A DNA stretch of 64,000 nucleotides. Source: Hermodice carunculata (Eukaryota; Annelida; Polychaeta; Eunicida; Amphinomidae). The stretch covers positions 79,802,579-79,866,578 of the forward strand of contig OZ026620.1 in the NCBI GenBank assembly GCA_964020975.1, in the 5' to 3' direction. The translations under genes and the position numbers were made by a program. Positions 45,086-58,592 of the stretch are shown piece after piece. The notes beneath the pieces are model-generated. The model saw nothing but the letters and a program-made list of their open reading frames with translations. It searched no databases and was not told the DNA's origin. Within the stretch, counting starts at the first letter, position 1. Every line of letters starts with the position of its first letter.

Positions 45086-45411
45086 TCAGAGATTGCTAAA
45101 AATAATGATAAATTGAGTATTCACAGAAAAAATGATGGTGATAGGATTGGGGAGAGAAGAAAATTAATGTATGCTTAGTTCTATGGTTGAATTTTTAATC
45201 ATTGACCGAGAGCGTGAAATGAATCAAGGCAGATTCAGATAATGTACAAAACCAGTGTATTTATGAACATTATAATTTTCTGTTGTCAAAAAAGCAAACT
45301 TCATTAGACATGCACATTATAAAGGACTATGTTCCTATTGAAAACCAGCTTCCTCTCATTATTTTGAAACTTATTATAAAACTTTTGCAGTATTTATTTG
45401 ACGCTCTCTGA

Positions 45412-45700
45412 TCATGATTCAGATTCAGATTAAGATTCTGATTCTTTTATTCGACAATAAATACAATACATTTCAATTGTTAGGTAATAATGACAGAAAT
45501 GTATATAAACAAATGCAAAACAAAAAATAGGAGAAATAGTACATTATTACCACGGATAAGAGATAGTCAGGATGACCCAGCTAAGGATGAAAACTCCGCT
45601 TTCGCATGGGCCACCTAAATAAATTTACTTGGTAAGGTTGCACCTTGCTTCAGAACAAAGCACCACATGTGTGTTAGGACAGTTAGACTGACTGAGACAA
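45412..45700 (-). mobile_element. LINE 3' tail insertion (GAATCT-type tail)
   Basis: On the minus strand it ends TTATTGTCGAATAAAAGAATC followed by GAATCT-like hexamers, the same terminus as 55665-56270 and 47690-47745. It interrupts a unit of the 178-bp array. The left edge is clear; the right edge is uncertain. Confidence 0.45.
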
Positions 45701-45795
45701 AGATATTATTACACACAAATATATCTTTATCAATCCTCATTACAAACAAGCAATTTGGAAGAGTACAGCTTTCAGAGTATTGGTCTATGTAGAGT

Positions 45796-45798
<3 letters not shown>

Positions 45799-45846
<48 letters not shown>

Positions 45847-45857
45847 GAGAGATGAGA

Positions 45858-45953
<96 letters not shown>
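45799..45953 (+). repeat. (GA)n microsatellite
   Basis: About 155 bases of GA with a few GGA/GAT interruptions. It sits exactly where the 178-bp unit resumes (GACAATGTTACC), so it probably grew from that unit's AAGGAGAC. Arg/Glu and Leu/Ser frames across it are not genes. Confidence 0.95.
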
Positions 45954-45955
<2 letters not shown>

Positions 45956-46015
45956 AATGTTACCATAATATCTCAAGAAGGATTCAATCACAGCTTCATC
46001 AAATTTTTGGTGCAG

Positions 46016-46900
46016 TTACACCGTATTATGACACCTGCAAAGTCTCCAAAAATGCAGATTGGGGAAAATAACGTTGTGGGCGCCGAGGGTAATTCTTATC
46101 TGAACGCTATTTTCTTATTATGAGGTGGGCACTAAACACCGATTCCATGCTTTGAAAAGCTGTAAAATTCATGGGGGCATGTTATCTCTGTTTAGCTCTC
46201 ATCTATAATTGTTATTCAATATGTTTTCTGTGGACAAACGTAATTTAAGATATGCAAGGAGCTGACTTTCTATATAGTTGGCCACTTTTAGGGCAATTAG
46301 AGGACCAACCCCAGAATTAATGGCGTTAATCAAGAATATCTAAAGGCCTTGCTACAGTCATTGTGCAAAAAAGTCTTTGCAAATAAATATGCTTGGATTA
46401 TGGCAAGAATGGTGCAGTCTTTCAATGTAAATGAAGACTCAGCAAGTAATCTAAAAGCACTTGGGACACTTTTTCACCAAGCAGTTAGCTAATGCAGATC
46501 CACCCATCAGCATGCCAGCGCCATGCATTAGTCTACCACTTTAGCACTATGCAGGGAATCATTCTGTCAACACACCAATATTACCATACAGACCTGCAAA
46601 ATACATTCAAACAATGGGTTATAATGAGTAATAATAGGGAACAATGATTTGAACTGATGATCTTGGATCAGATGAGGAAAAAGTATTGAGCTAGACTAAA
46701 AGGGTAATGAGAGATATAGTTAAATATCAGCAGGTTTTGATGCATAGATTATACACATGCATTTTTTTAGCATATCGACCATCTTGAAATTTGGTTGGTA
46801 ACAACTGGTGTCAAGTTTTAAGATTGAAAATCATGACACAATGTTGTTACATGGTTGGAGTATGATATATAACTCTTAGATAATGTTAGTTGGAGAATAT
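46016..46900. other. Interior of inverted-repeat element, no gene
   Basis: AT-rich, with short frames only. A G-run of 12 or more occurs at 46936-46948 just beyond. Confidence 0.45.
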
Positions 46901-47689
46901 TGGTTCTTTATGTAAAATGACATATCGGCTTGTGTGGGGGGGGGGGGGAGTGGCGGTGGGGCAGCCATTTTGAGGAAATTGTGGCTATCTTGAATTGTGA
47001 TAACTACAGTGCTATACATACCCTCATTGATGCCAGTAAATACCAAAATAAAGGCCAATTTTAAATCAACTACTTTAAAACTAAACATTTATAAGAAACA
47101 TGGAAAATATAGATAAAATTTTTCAGATATTTTAAATTTTGGTGTCTAATAATATTCAGGTTTAAGGTAAAAGACATGAATAATGTTCCTGGATGACAAA
47201 AGGTTAAAATTTGATTCTTAGATCCATTAAATCGAACATTTCGGACACATTATGTAACATAAAATATCATTTTGTTTGGGGTTTGGCGGCCATTTTGAAA
47301 GTAACAGGTTGGCAAAGTGCCAACATGGTTTTTTATGTTCCTTAGGGTATAGATAACATTTCCGAATAGGTGGCATAAAATCTTCATCAAAATCCCACGG
47401 GACTTAAAATCATGATATATGCTCCCACACTAATATGCTCCTACATGTAACTAGTTTATTCAAAAACATTTTGTACCTTCAGCTATCTTTGTATTTATGT
47501 CCAGCCAGTCAGTACATCTACTTGTTTACATTACCATACAAAGGTGGCTTCTGCGATAGTGGACCACTATTCCTTGGCAGAGATCATCCTGACAGCCCAG
47601 TTTAATGTAATACATGCCATTTGATGCATTACAGATGTACACTATACTAATTGAAATGTATTACTTTTTTGTATCACCACTTGTTTTTT

Positions 47690-47745
47690 TTTTTTTTTTG
47701 GGTTTTTTTTTGTCAAATAAAATTGAATCTGAGTCTGAGTTTGCG
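47690..47745 (+). mobile_element. LINE 3' tail with GAATCT hexamers
   Basis: T-rich run followed by GTCAAATAAAATTGAATCTGAGTCTGAG, the plus-strand form of the tail seen at 45412 and 55665. It starts about 260 bases after the right end of the inverted-repeat element. Only the terminus is recognisable. Confidence 0.4.
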
Positions 47746-49462
<1,717 letters not shown>

Positions 49463-49930
49463 GTTTTATTGAACCTCCGGTGACGGAGAAAATCAGAGAA
49501 AATACATACAAATAAATGCATACGTACACAATTCAAAACACAGTAAAAATGCCCAGGGTAGGTGATGATTATACAAAAACTAAGAATACATAGTGCATCA
49601 GCCCAGAAAGTGGGATAAAAAAAATGGGGATATTGATTTAAAAAGCTTTGGTTAACAGGGTGACCAGGTTGTGCTCCGTGGATCCCGTTCCTGGTATCCG
49701 GGCGAGTGAACAAGGTACCGTAAGGTGTCAACGAGGAGGCCGTCCTGACCTCGCGCCAGGCGGGGACCAACCAGCGGTCTCCAAATGGATAAATGACATT
49801 TATCCAAAGGGGCCAGAGAGAAGGCCAAACACATTTTCAGTCTCCCTGTGTTTACAACACATATTATCCTGAACTTAGGTTGTACCTTCCTCAGGTTGAT
49901 GCCAACAAAGTTTTTTATTCGCATATAATC
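49463..49930 (-). mobile_element. Possible retroelement 3' end
   Basis: On the minus strand the sequence ends AGGTTCAATAAAACTATTATT, an AATAAA-type signal running into the ATT repeat. Upstream there is an open frame (49652-49924) with PLDKCHLSIWRPLVGPRLAR that I cannot assign. GC content is higher than around it. Could be a LINE or SINE 3' end. Confidence 0.35.
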
Positions 49931-50194
49931 ACTACTTTGTTACTCTGCCTTAAGCTGGAGATACACGGACCACCTTTTCGTTGAACCTACACCCGGGGCC
50001 TTAAATTACCCGCTGCTACCACCCCATGTTGCAAAATTTGCCCGGGCCTGATACACGGCACCACGTGTGGCAGCAATGTCATCTATTTCCCCTAATTAAA
50101 TATGCGTACATACTCACTGCTAATCCCGGGGTGGTTATATATGTACATACTCTCCGACTCCGGGAATGTGTAGCACTGTCACTATATTTTCAAC

Positions 50195-50290
50195 TTAGTA
50201 TTCTCTAATGGTTTATGGTCAATTCGTCAGCAGGTCGTTTCGTCAGCAAGGTGCCGTGCTGTCGAGTTGACCTGGTGTGCTGACGAACTG
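50195..50290 (-). repeat. 16-bp GCTGACGA repeat, inverted copy
   Basis: On the minus strand two adjacent 16-base units (GCTGACGAAACGACCT, GCTGACGAATTGACCA) and a third scattered one (GCTGACGAAC-type) occur beside CTTAGTATTCTCTAAT. The same unit and flank occur at 55434-55545 with the unit on the plus strand. Confidence 0.6.
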
Positions 50291-52603
50291 TAAGTGTAAA
50301 TCGTAAGCCAGTTTTCGACAATCAGATCTATACGGATATGCCCAATAAACGGTAGTGAACTGTAACAGTTGTACTCGGTTATTTTTAGTCTGTAGGTCTG
50401 GGCCCATATGTCGATCCCTGATAGTCTTGATGCGTTGGGCATCTTTGGGCAATTCTGCAGGGCGGCTCACACATCGTCCTTTTCCCGGGACCAGGTCCTT
50501 TGTTCCACTTCGAACCGGTGGGGGAGCGGGATAAGGGGTGTGTTGGGGGCGGTGGAAGGGGGGGGGGAGGGTGACTGGTGATCCAACACCCTGGCATTGT
50601 AGCAATTAAGTCAGATAGGTACGGGAAACCCGCCTCTGGTCAGACCAAAAAAAAAAAAAAAAAAACTAATATCTAAAAAAAAAAAAAAAAAAAAAAAGTA
50701 GAGTTAACATTCTTTTGGTTAAGAATTGAAAAAAAGGCAAAATCGTAGTAAACTACTATTACCCAAAGCTGTAAAAAATGCCTATATTAGACGAAACTGG
50801 ATCAAAGAACTATGGTGATAAGAATGCTTAATTTAAATTTGACACGGTAAATTCCCCAGTGAGTGGGAGCAAGGCTCGCGTGTAACCGCTACTACGCTAG
50901 CATGCATGTCAGCACATGCGAATACAAGTTCAATCCATGGTTTCCGATACATTTTTGTGGGATGGGGTGGGGATGGGTGTGCGTAGGCCTATCATAGAAC
51001 ATTGAAAAGGTTTTCTAATGGGTATATGGGGGGGGGGGGGCCTACATCTGATATTCTCCCGTCAGGTGCAATCATATCTTTGTCACAAAAACTTGTCAGT
51101 GTTCAGTTACTGTTCGCTTCATAGGCCTATTAGCCAAATAAAGTAAATTGTTTGTTATATATTTTGTATGATCGGTCCTAGATTAAACATAGACATGTTG
51201 CATCTTCTCTATTGGCCCCTCACCTTACTATAGCGCGCGAGTAACGTCAGTTCAATGGCAAACTGATGAAATCAGACTGAGATAGGAGAATTGTCACCCG
51301 TCAGAGGTAGATCTACAGACTCAGGGCTAGAATAGAACTTTTTTTACCAGCATGCCCATCGGGCATATTGGAGATGAACTCAACATGCCCAACCCATGCA
51401 CAACATGCCCAACTTTACATGTCAAGGTTTAACTGAAGTGTTTCTTTTTTTAAAACTCCCGCACTTTCTTCATCATGCATTACCCCAATGAATGAGACAA
51501 ACACATATTTTGAATGTTACATGCGGTATTACATGTATAATTACGGACGTTTTTCTAATGTTAAATATAATGTCGTGAGCGACCGCCTACAGAAAGCGAC
51601 CAGCGACCGGGAAAATTTGGCAAAACGCACGCAAACTACCGCTTTTTGATGAGACTCTCGAGTGTCAAACAGTGACAAACCCTAGTGTTTTCCCATCATA
51701 TACGACAAAAAAGTAACTGTCATTCATTCAATTATCATAATTCCCCTGTGTTTCAAACTTCATTTCAAATAATCGGGGTTGATTTGAAGTGCATCCCAAC
51801 TTGGAACATGCGGCGTTCTCTATTTTGGAGTTGAAGTCAAACTTGCCGGCACCTTGTGCCTGTGCCTGTGGTACCTTCTACTACCGAACCTTTGTTTTTC
51901 ATAAAAAACGACTGAACGGTCGCAAAAATATTCTGAATACATTACTTACGATCTTGACCTTAATCTGCATGTTAATTCTGTCAAGTTTATTGTTAGAAGT
52001 TCGTAAAAAATCAATTTAAATACGCCCATGGTAATAATAAAAGGATCATTAACTTAGATCATTTTCCACAGAATTGTATATGTAAGAAGAAAATTCCAAG
52101 TAGACTTGCTCAAGTCTCACTGGACTGTCTTTCGTATTTTATTTAAAATCAAATTCATTGCAAAACAAAATTTTAAGTAAACACACGTCGTAGCCTTATT
52201 CTGTTACAATAGAGGTAGGGCCTTAAACCTAGCTAATTGGCGTGGAACGTGTCTATAACTGGATAACATTGATTCCAGATGATTAGCGCCGGGCGGTCTG
52301 CACTATGTTTCTTATCACACAGACAAGCGAGCAGTCATTACGCACCCCTCTTCAGAATCTGTTAATTGAGCTACTGTGTAATGAAGGATTAATTGCAGTG
52401 CACCGCGTCAGGCGGAGGGCGTCCAGTCACTGGTGTCGGCAGCCGAAGGGAGACGGTCAGCTTTGTCTCGCTTGAGTGGCCAGTGACTAGCTATGCATTG
52501 GTCGAAGACCACTTTCCCCTTAACATTATGGCAATGATAATCGGATTAGAACTGACCAGGACTCAATAGCTGCTACTGTTGAAACCGGCACCGCGGCAGT
52601 GTC

Positions 52604-52604
<1 letters not shown>
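50291..52604. other. No gene recognised; homopolymer runs
   Basis: Contains a G-rich stretch (50518-50573), two A-runs (50648-50668 and 50678-50697), a G-run at 51030-51040 and repeated CATGCCCAAC words (51350-51420). Frames at 50243-50605 and 51789-52019 have no known domain. Confidence 0.5.

Positions 52605-52686
<82 letters not shown>
52605..52686 (+). repeat. (AAT)n microsatellite
   Basis: About 82 bases of pure AAT units. The poly-Asn frame is an artefact. Confidence 0.95.
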
Positions 52687-52689
<3 letters not shown>

Positions 52690-53197
52690 GTAGGACCTAC
52701 TTAATAACACCGTGTATTTGGCATAATATTATACAGTTAACTTTGTGGAGGGGAAAATGTATCGCACATCTGGGTGGGACCGCGGGATGGGAAAATAGGG
52801 ACTTGTGCAAGTCTATACTCCAAGTACAATCAAAATTCTTTGACTGCTGGATTTTCTGGCCTTGAAGAGTATAAGGGAGATAACTGTTCATGATTATTCG
52901 AGAAAAACGTCATTGTGAAAATGGATAAAACAAACATAAGAGTCTACAATTTCACGTCCATCGTGTCAAAGAACTTTATTTCTGCATGGGATCTGATATC
53001 TTACATTGAACAAAATATATAGCCCTACAATATTTACAGGGACGGACACATATTTACCCCCCCCCCCCCAAAAAAAAAAAAAAAAAGGTTTCCCAGCTTA
53101 GAACGAACACAATATGAATCTCGTTCTAGTGGTGCCGTGCTGGTCCTTACTCCGCTCGTTCAGTCACTAGCCTACACCAAGACTGGATTATATATAA

Positions 53198-53200
<3 letters not shown>
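52687..53200. other. No gene; C-run and A-run
   Basis: Non-coding by appearance. C-run followed by A-run at 53056-53087. Confidence 0.5.
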
Positions 53201-53260
<60 letters not shown>

Positions 53261-53324
53261 GTGAAACGAGTAACCGTATCTGTCATATAGGCCTGGACGA
53301 ACGAACCAACGAACGAACGAACGA

Positions 53325-53388
<64 letters not shown>

Positions 53389-53389
53389 A
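53201..53389 (+). repeat. (TG)n, then (GAAC)n and (GAAA)n microsatellites
   Basis: GT run at 53201-53259, then GAAC units (about 53296-53325) that turn into GAAA units to 53389. The GAAA part is the complement of the CTTT type at 1-2 kb but lacks the Helentron-like flanks. Confidence 0.9.
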
Positions 53390-55433
53390 GTAAGTCTTTG
53401 GATGTGGTATTAAAAGATGTAAAGTGTATCTGACACATAACCACACAGGCAATCACATTCTTTCTAGCCTGGAACATATAACACCTTGGGTACTTTCCAC
53501 ACAATATAAGACCAATATAAAACACGCAACCGCTATTTGAACAACCCGTTAAAACTGGCGCTCGATCATCGCGGAAACGGTTTATTTCCTGTTTGCAAGT
53601 AAAAATTTTGATATTTTTTGCTTACATCGATTTTGTGCGATAGAAAACTAAATGGACTGTTAACCCCTTCCCCCCCTAGCTAAATTAGGTTCGTTTTTTA
53701 TTGCACATCGATCTTTTGATGGCTTCCCTTAAGCCTATGAACTTGAAAACTGGATAGAATTCAAGAGATGCACTTGTACAGAAATTAGAAAGTATTGGGA
53801 CTGTTAGCGAACACGGTACCGTGTTTCGATACGAGAAGCCTATATACCCTGACCTCTGACCGAGGTATGGGGTCATTTCACAACATTTTTTGGAATCACC
53901 AATAAAATATTGATAGAAAAAGTCAATTGGTTTGTTATCCACGTATCTGTGTTGTAATATGAAAAAAATCAGTTTCGCAATGTTTAGAAACAACCAATTT
54001 TCTTTTGACAAAAAATGTGCCTATAGGCAAAGATTTGCAAATGGTAAATTAGTCTACTGTTTGTTTGTTTGTTTTTTCACACTACAAGTAGTAAATTGAA
54101 TCCTGAGGAAGTGCTGTATGCAAGGATTTAAGTGATAGGCCTAGTAGACTCTGTGTGAGCGATATAGCCTATAGCTTTGCGAAATTCGTTTGCCATATAA
54201 AGTACAAAGGTACTCTGGAATAATGCGTGTGGAGTCCCTCTATAGGCTAATGATGCTTGTTGCCATACAGTAGGCCTAAGCCTATGGAAAAGGCAATGTG
54301 TATACGGGTCAAAATCTCACTTTGGGCACTATTTGGGGAATTTTATGTCCCAACAAGCAAAAAATCGAAAACATCGATTACTGTTTTGGATATTTTCTGC
54401 AAGGGATCGGTGCCCCAGTGGTAAAACACACCTCTGAACAGACTCTCCCACACGAAAAGTTCAGAATAATTATTCGTGGTCAACTGTTGATGAAAACACC
54501 TTTTTAAGTGTCCCTAATCAGGGTTTTTAAATTAAAAAGCAGATATGTTGTTTATTTGTTTAAATGCTACTGGGTACACATAAAATATTAGTAATGCCTT
54601 ATGTATCTGTAACATTGAGAAACGTTAGATCTTGTGGAAAATGGGCTAGTATAAACATATTTATTTTCTCTGGATTGCCTAATTGTACACAAAGACTAAT
54701 CTGGAGGCTCTCCAGTACATAAAAGGACGCACATGAATATATACAATACACACTGGACGAGAACAGAAGACTAAATTCACGGCTTGTACACGAATAATAC
54801 AATTGATGCTCTTTACCCTTTCACTGCCAGTTCCGACATTTCAGGCTCAAGTGAATTAATATAACGATAATGTATTTGAATTCCTCATGAAAAGACATTT
54901 CCAATGCAATACCAACATGTCATATCTTCCATTAATAGTTACTTGAAAGCTTTCCTCAACTACGCAAGCATGTAAAACTGGAACAGTCATTAGTTTAACA
55001 AACCTAGATATATAAAATATATTGGTTTGTATAAAAAAAGTTATTGTTTTACATGGAATTTAGGACCCCGTTTAAACTATGCTAGAAACGTTTTCCACCA
55101 GTTACCTTTCATTGTCAGGTGAGAGTGCCTATGTCATAATTGGAGCAGGAGTTGCGGCTCTCCTCCCGGTATTGCAGCTGCCCCGGTAGGGCGGCTGGCG
55201 AGAGTGCGGAAGTCATGATCGGAGCTGTCATAGTCTTTCTGCCGGTGCAGGCTGGGGCCAGACAATATTTATATTTGTCAATTTGCATATATACATTATA
55301 TTGAATTCTTTATCTTAATGTATATGCTCTTTTTTTCCTCGTGCGCGAGGTTTTAATAAAGATATTTAGAGCTAAATGGATTTGCTAACGACTTCGCCTA
55401 TTACTCCAGGGCGGCTCGACAGCATTGTAGCGT
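53390..55433. other. No gene recognised
   Basis: Frames such as 53685-54011 (minus) and 54298-54507 (plus) have no recognised domain. A perfect 16-bp palindrome AACACGGTACCGTGTT is at about 53813-53828. Confidence 0.5.
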
Positions 55434-55529
55434 GCTGACGAGTCAACCTGCTGACGATTTGACTTGCTGACGAATTGACCTGCTGACGATTTGACTTGCT
55501 GACGATTTGACTTGCTGACGAATTGACTA
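55434..55529 (+). repeat. 16-bp GCTGACGA minisatellite, six units
   Basis: Six consecutive 16-base units: GCTGACGA followed by (G/T/A)T(C/T)(A/G)AC(C/T)T-type endings. Units start at 55434, 55450, 55466, 55482, 55498 and 55514. Right after it comes CTTAGTATTCTCTAAT, as at 50195. Confidence 0.9.
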
Positions 55530-55664
55530 ACTTAGTATTCTCTAATTTATTTGTATTGTCATGATTGTGGTACTGTCCGGTTTTTGAGTCCCAAAGACCG
55601 AGATTTTCCAACCAAAGCTCAAAAAGGTGCTTACCGCTAGGTTTTCACCATGTTGGCTGCACAG

Positions 55665-56270
55665 AATCAGATTCAAAAATGCTTTATTGACAAGAATGTA
55701 ACAATACCATTGTGAATTTTCGCCCACAGGGGCCCAAATACAAAACAGGGTGCGCTATCATGCGACCAACTACAAAACTACGATACAATGACAAACAGCT
55801 GCTGCTGTGATGCCTTCACACGGGCCAATCATATATTAGCTATAACATATAGGGCCTGCGTATCTGCACAAGCTGCCCTAGTGCAATCAAGGGGTGTCAC
55901 CTCCCTGCTAGAATGTAATGAACCACTTTATCCGGATGTACAGTGGGACCACTGTTGAGATCTCTACATATTATTTGCGGTTTGTGAGACTTTTATGGCA
56001 AATTCTGCAAGTTTGTTGGTGAGGTTGTCTGAGAAAAAGATCCAGATAAGTTTGTTCTCTTGTCATAGATGCATCAAGTTTGACGACTCCTTGTTAGAAT
56101 TGGTTACCAATTCTTCTCTGAGATTCGCATTAACTTCGCATGAAAAGGTAAAGTGCTTCCCATCTTCCACCTCACCACTGATGCATTGTCTGGATATTCT
56201 GTTATGTGCTGGAATAGCATTATAACGTCCTACTTCTATTTCTATATAATTAACTGGCACTCATGCATAA
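55665..56270 (-). mobile_element. LINE 3' end (LINE v), minus strand
   Basis: The minus-strand frame 56260-56063 reads VNYIEIEVGRYNAIPAHNRI then CISGEVEDGKHFTFSC. This is the EVGR-W/Y-x-GIP...C-x6-EDE-HF-x-x-x-C pattern at the C-terminus of many non-LTR elements. About 400 bases of 3' region follow, ending TTGTCAATAAAGC...GAATCTGATTC, a hexamer tail shared with 45412 and 47690. Everything upstream of the C-terminus is missing. Confidence 0.65.
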
Positions 56271-56389
56271 GTTTGTCGGGGCTTGCGTATGCTCACGGTT
56301 TTTAACTGTGCTTAAGTAGTGCTCCTTCTCAAATTTTTGCTTAACTGTTCCGTATCATCTTAATTTGTTTTTAGCAAACACTATTATTC

Positions 56390-57122
56390 CCAAAACCACC
56401 AAACTTACCATGGTGACTTACCTGCCAATGGAATTTTGCCGTTTGGTTTGGAATAGTCATGATGATTAAAACTATGCAAATGAGGGGCAATTAAAATTCT
56501 AAAAGCTCCATATTTTCCAAACTATTGTAGCTAGACACAAAATTTCAATGTTTATGTTTAGGTCTGTGACACCTGCCAACACAATGGATAGTAAATAAAG
56601 GTTGTGGAGTTTCAAACTATGCTAATTACGGGTATTTTCAGCTTGGGTCAAAAACAAGTAGTGCCATTTAAAAGGATATATGGGCCTTCTTGGACAGCAC
56701 CTTGTGCTATTGCGGATAAACAGAACATTTGGATGTGCATGTATAGGTTTGTGACATAGTGTATAGAAAATAAAAGTATCATTGCGCATATAATGAATCG
56801 AAAACAACAATTGTAGCAATTTAAATTGTGCTAATTAGCAGTATTTTCAATTTTCAATCTTGAATATCTTCAACACTATAATAGATAGCGATGTTATTCT
56901 TCTAGTAGGGGGTTGTTGATCATTGCGCACCTAATGAATTAAAAACAAAAGTTGCAGCAATTTAAATTATGCTAATTAGCAGCATTAGAAATTTTCAGTC
57001 TTGAATAACTTCAAAGCTATAATAGATACGGATACCATTCCAACTTCTATTCCTATGTTATGCACTAATTATAGATTGCTATACGGATAAGCTTTGAAGA
57101 CACATGCACACTGATTTGCTAG
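56390..57122 (+). mobile_element. Helentron/HINE-like element, copy D (decayed)
   Basis: Shares with copies A-C the ATGCAAATGAGGGGCAATTAAA segment, the CTTGAATAACTTCAAAGCTA segment and the end GCTTTGAAGACACATGC...CTAG (57119-57122). Inside, an internal module (ATTTAAATTNTGCTAATTAGCAG...TCTTGAATA..TTCAA) is repeated two to three times. The CTTT tract is missing, so the start is uncertain. Confidence 0.45.
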
Positions 57123-58592
57123 TTTTATTAGTGTATTTTTGTTCATACGTTAGCTATAAAAAACACTTCGTACTTACATAATGAAATGTGCCGGCACATT
57201 AACTGCCTGTGTATCACACATACACACAGAAAGGGAAACTGGTTAATGTTGGGAATCTGCCGACTGCTTGTATTTGAATTTGTTAAATATGAAGCAAACA
57301 TATATAGATTGCTTCATATTAAACAGTTGTATTGTTACTTACGAAATTATGTACTTGAAAGTTTTGCACATTCAGTTTTGATAATATAATATGGGTACAG
57401 CAGGTCAGCATGTGACCTTTAGTTCTTGCGATTCGTCAATTACGTATTATTACAAGCCTATATCTCAACGCCAACTCTAAAGACATTCAATGCTCAAGAT
57501 CAATTGTTCATACGTTATACTTAGATGGAATAATCATGCAGGTAGAACCAAAATGGGAAATAGGCTTTGTTCTGGGATGAAATTCGGCAAAGGTATAACT
57601 CGACATGATAAGTGGTATTAGATATCTGTGATACATCAGGTGCAAACCTCAAGTGCGCATAGGTCAATGGACAAAGAGAATAGAGATATACATGCTGCTC
57701 CCCAGATAGTCACTACTGTCACACAAATCAACTTCGAAATCTTGGGGACTGTTGCCAAAGGTAAGAGCAAGTACAAATACCATACCAATTGTATTGATTC
57801 CATACCTAATCACAATGAAACATCAAAATACAGTTTGTGTTATGTATTTTATTTCAGTGACTTGTATATTTTGTATTTTGTACACAATTGATAAATCATA
57901 AATAACTGTACCCAGCTCTCCTGGGCTTATAAGTCACTATACCCCTCCCCCTCATTGAAAGATAATAGGCATGTAATTTATTTCAAAGAATAAAGTTTGT
58001 TATGCCATTTTAACCAAGCATTAAACTGTAAGCTACCTTTATACTTGACATTATCCCCATTGAAAAGAAAAACAGATTTCTCATTATGCATCTTCCAAAA
58101 ATTATTCGATTCAGTCCTGCAGTTTTTCTAAATATTTGTCTTAAATCAAAATATGGCCATTCACATAAAAATGAATTTCATTTTCAATTACGCCGTCATC
58201 ACAAACAAAAACAAAAAGAACAAAAAACACAAAGAAACACACAAAACAAAGAAAGAAAGAAACAAACAAACAACCCCCCCCCCCCCCCCCAAACAATCGG
58301 CTTTTCAGGGGAACCCCACTAAATCGACCTGTTTCCACCCTTGGTGGTAAGATACCAAGTCTTTCTTTCGCATATATAGAACGTTTATGTGTTGGTAAAA
58401 TACTAGTGATATACACTTCGGGCTCAAAATTAGTTTTAACCTTAACATACTGTCTTACCTTAGGCTTTAATCGAATACGTATATTCCGTTTATGTTGTTT
58501 TTCAGCAAATGTATGTAGAGCATAGTCTCAGCGACACACTGCCATATTTTCATAAAATGTACACAATCAATTTCCTCAAAAAATGCTTTATG
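57123..58592. other. No gene recognised
   Basis: A-rich stretch and C-run at 58195-58290. The frame at 57628-57891 has no recognised domain. Confidence 0.5.

Larger units (their letters stand above)
43087..47430. mobile_element. 4.3 kb element with long terminal inverted repeats
   Basis: The left end GTGTGGGGGCATAT...GTCCCGTGGG and the right end (reverse-complemented) GTGTGGGAGCATAT...GTCCCGTGGG pair for about 140-150 bases. They share TTTTGATGAAGATTTTAT, CATGTTGGCACTTTGCCAAC and TTCAAAATGGC. TA flanks both ends (43085-43086, 47431-47432). The ends also contain a GTTGGCA/TGCCAAC palindrome. No transposase is recognisable. The interior is made of two tandem arrays, a LINE tail insertion and a GA microsatellite. 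Probably a non-autonomous DNA transposon; superfamily undetermined. Confidence 0.75.

Noticed and set aside
45755-46123. Arg/Glu-rich 122-residue frame
   Set aside because: Translation of the GA microsatellite.
43087-47430. Polinton-type element because the ends begin with AGTGTG
   Set aside because: No characteristic genes are present, no 6-bp duplication is visible and the element is far too short; TA edges fit a different DNA transposon type.
50640-50700. Processed pseudogene tail (two A-runs)
   Set aside because: No coding similarity precedes the A-runs and no target duplication was found.
55434-55529. CRISPR-like array
   Set aside because: Sixteen-base direct repeats without spacers in an animal genome; a minisatellite.
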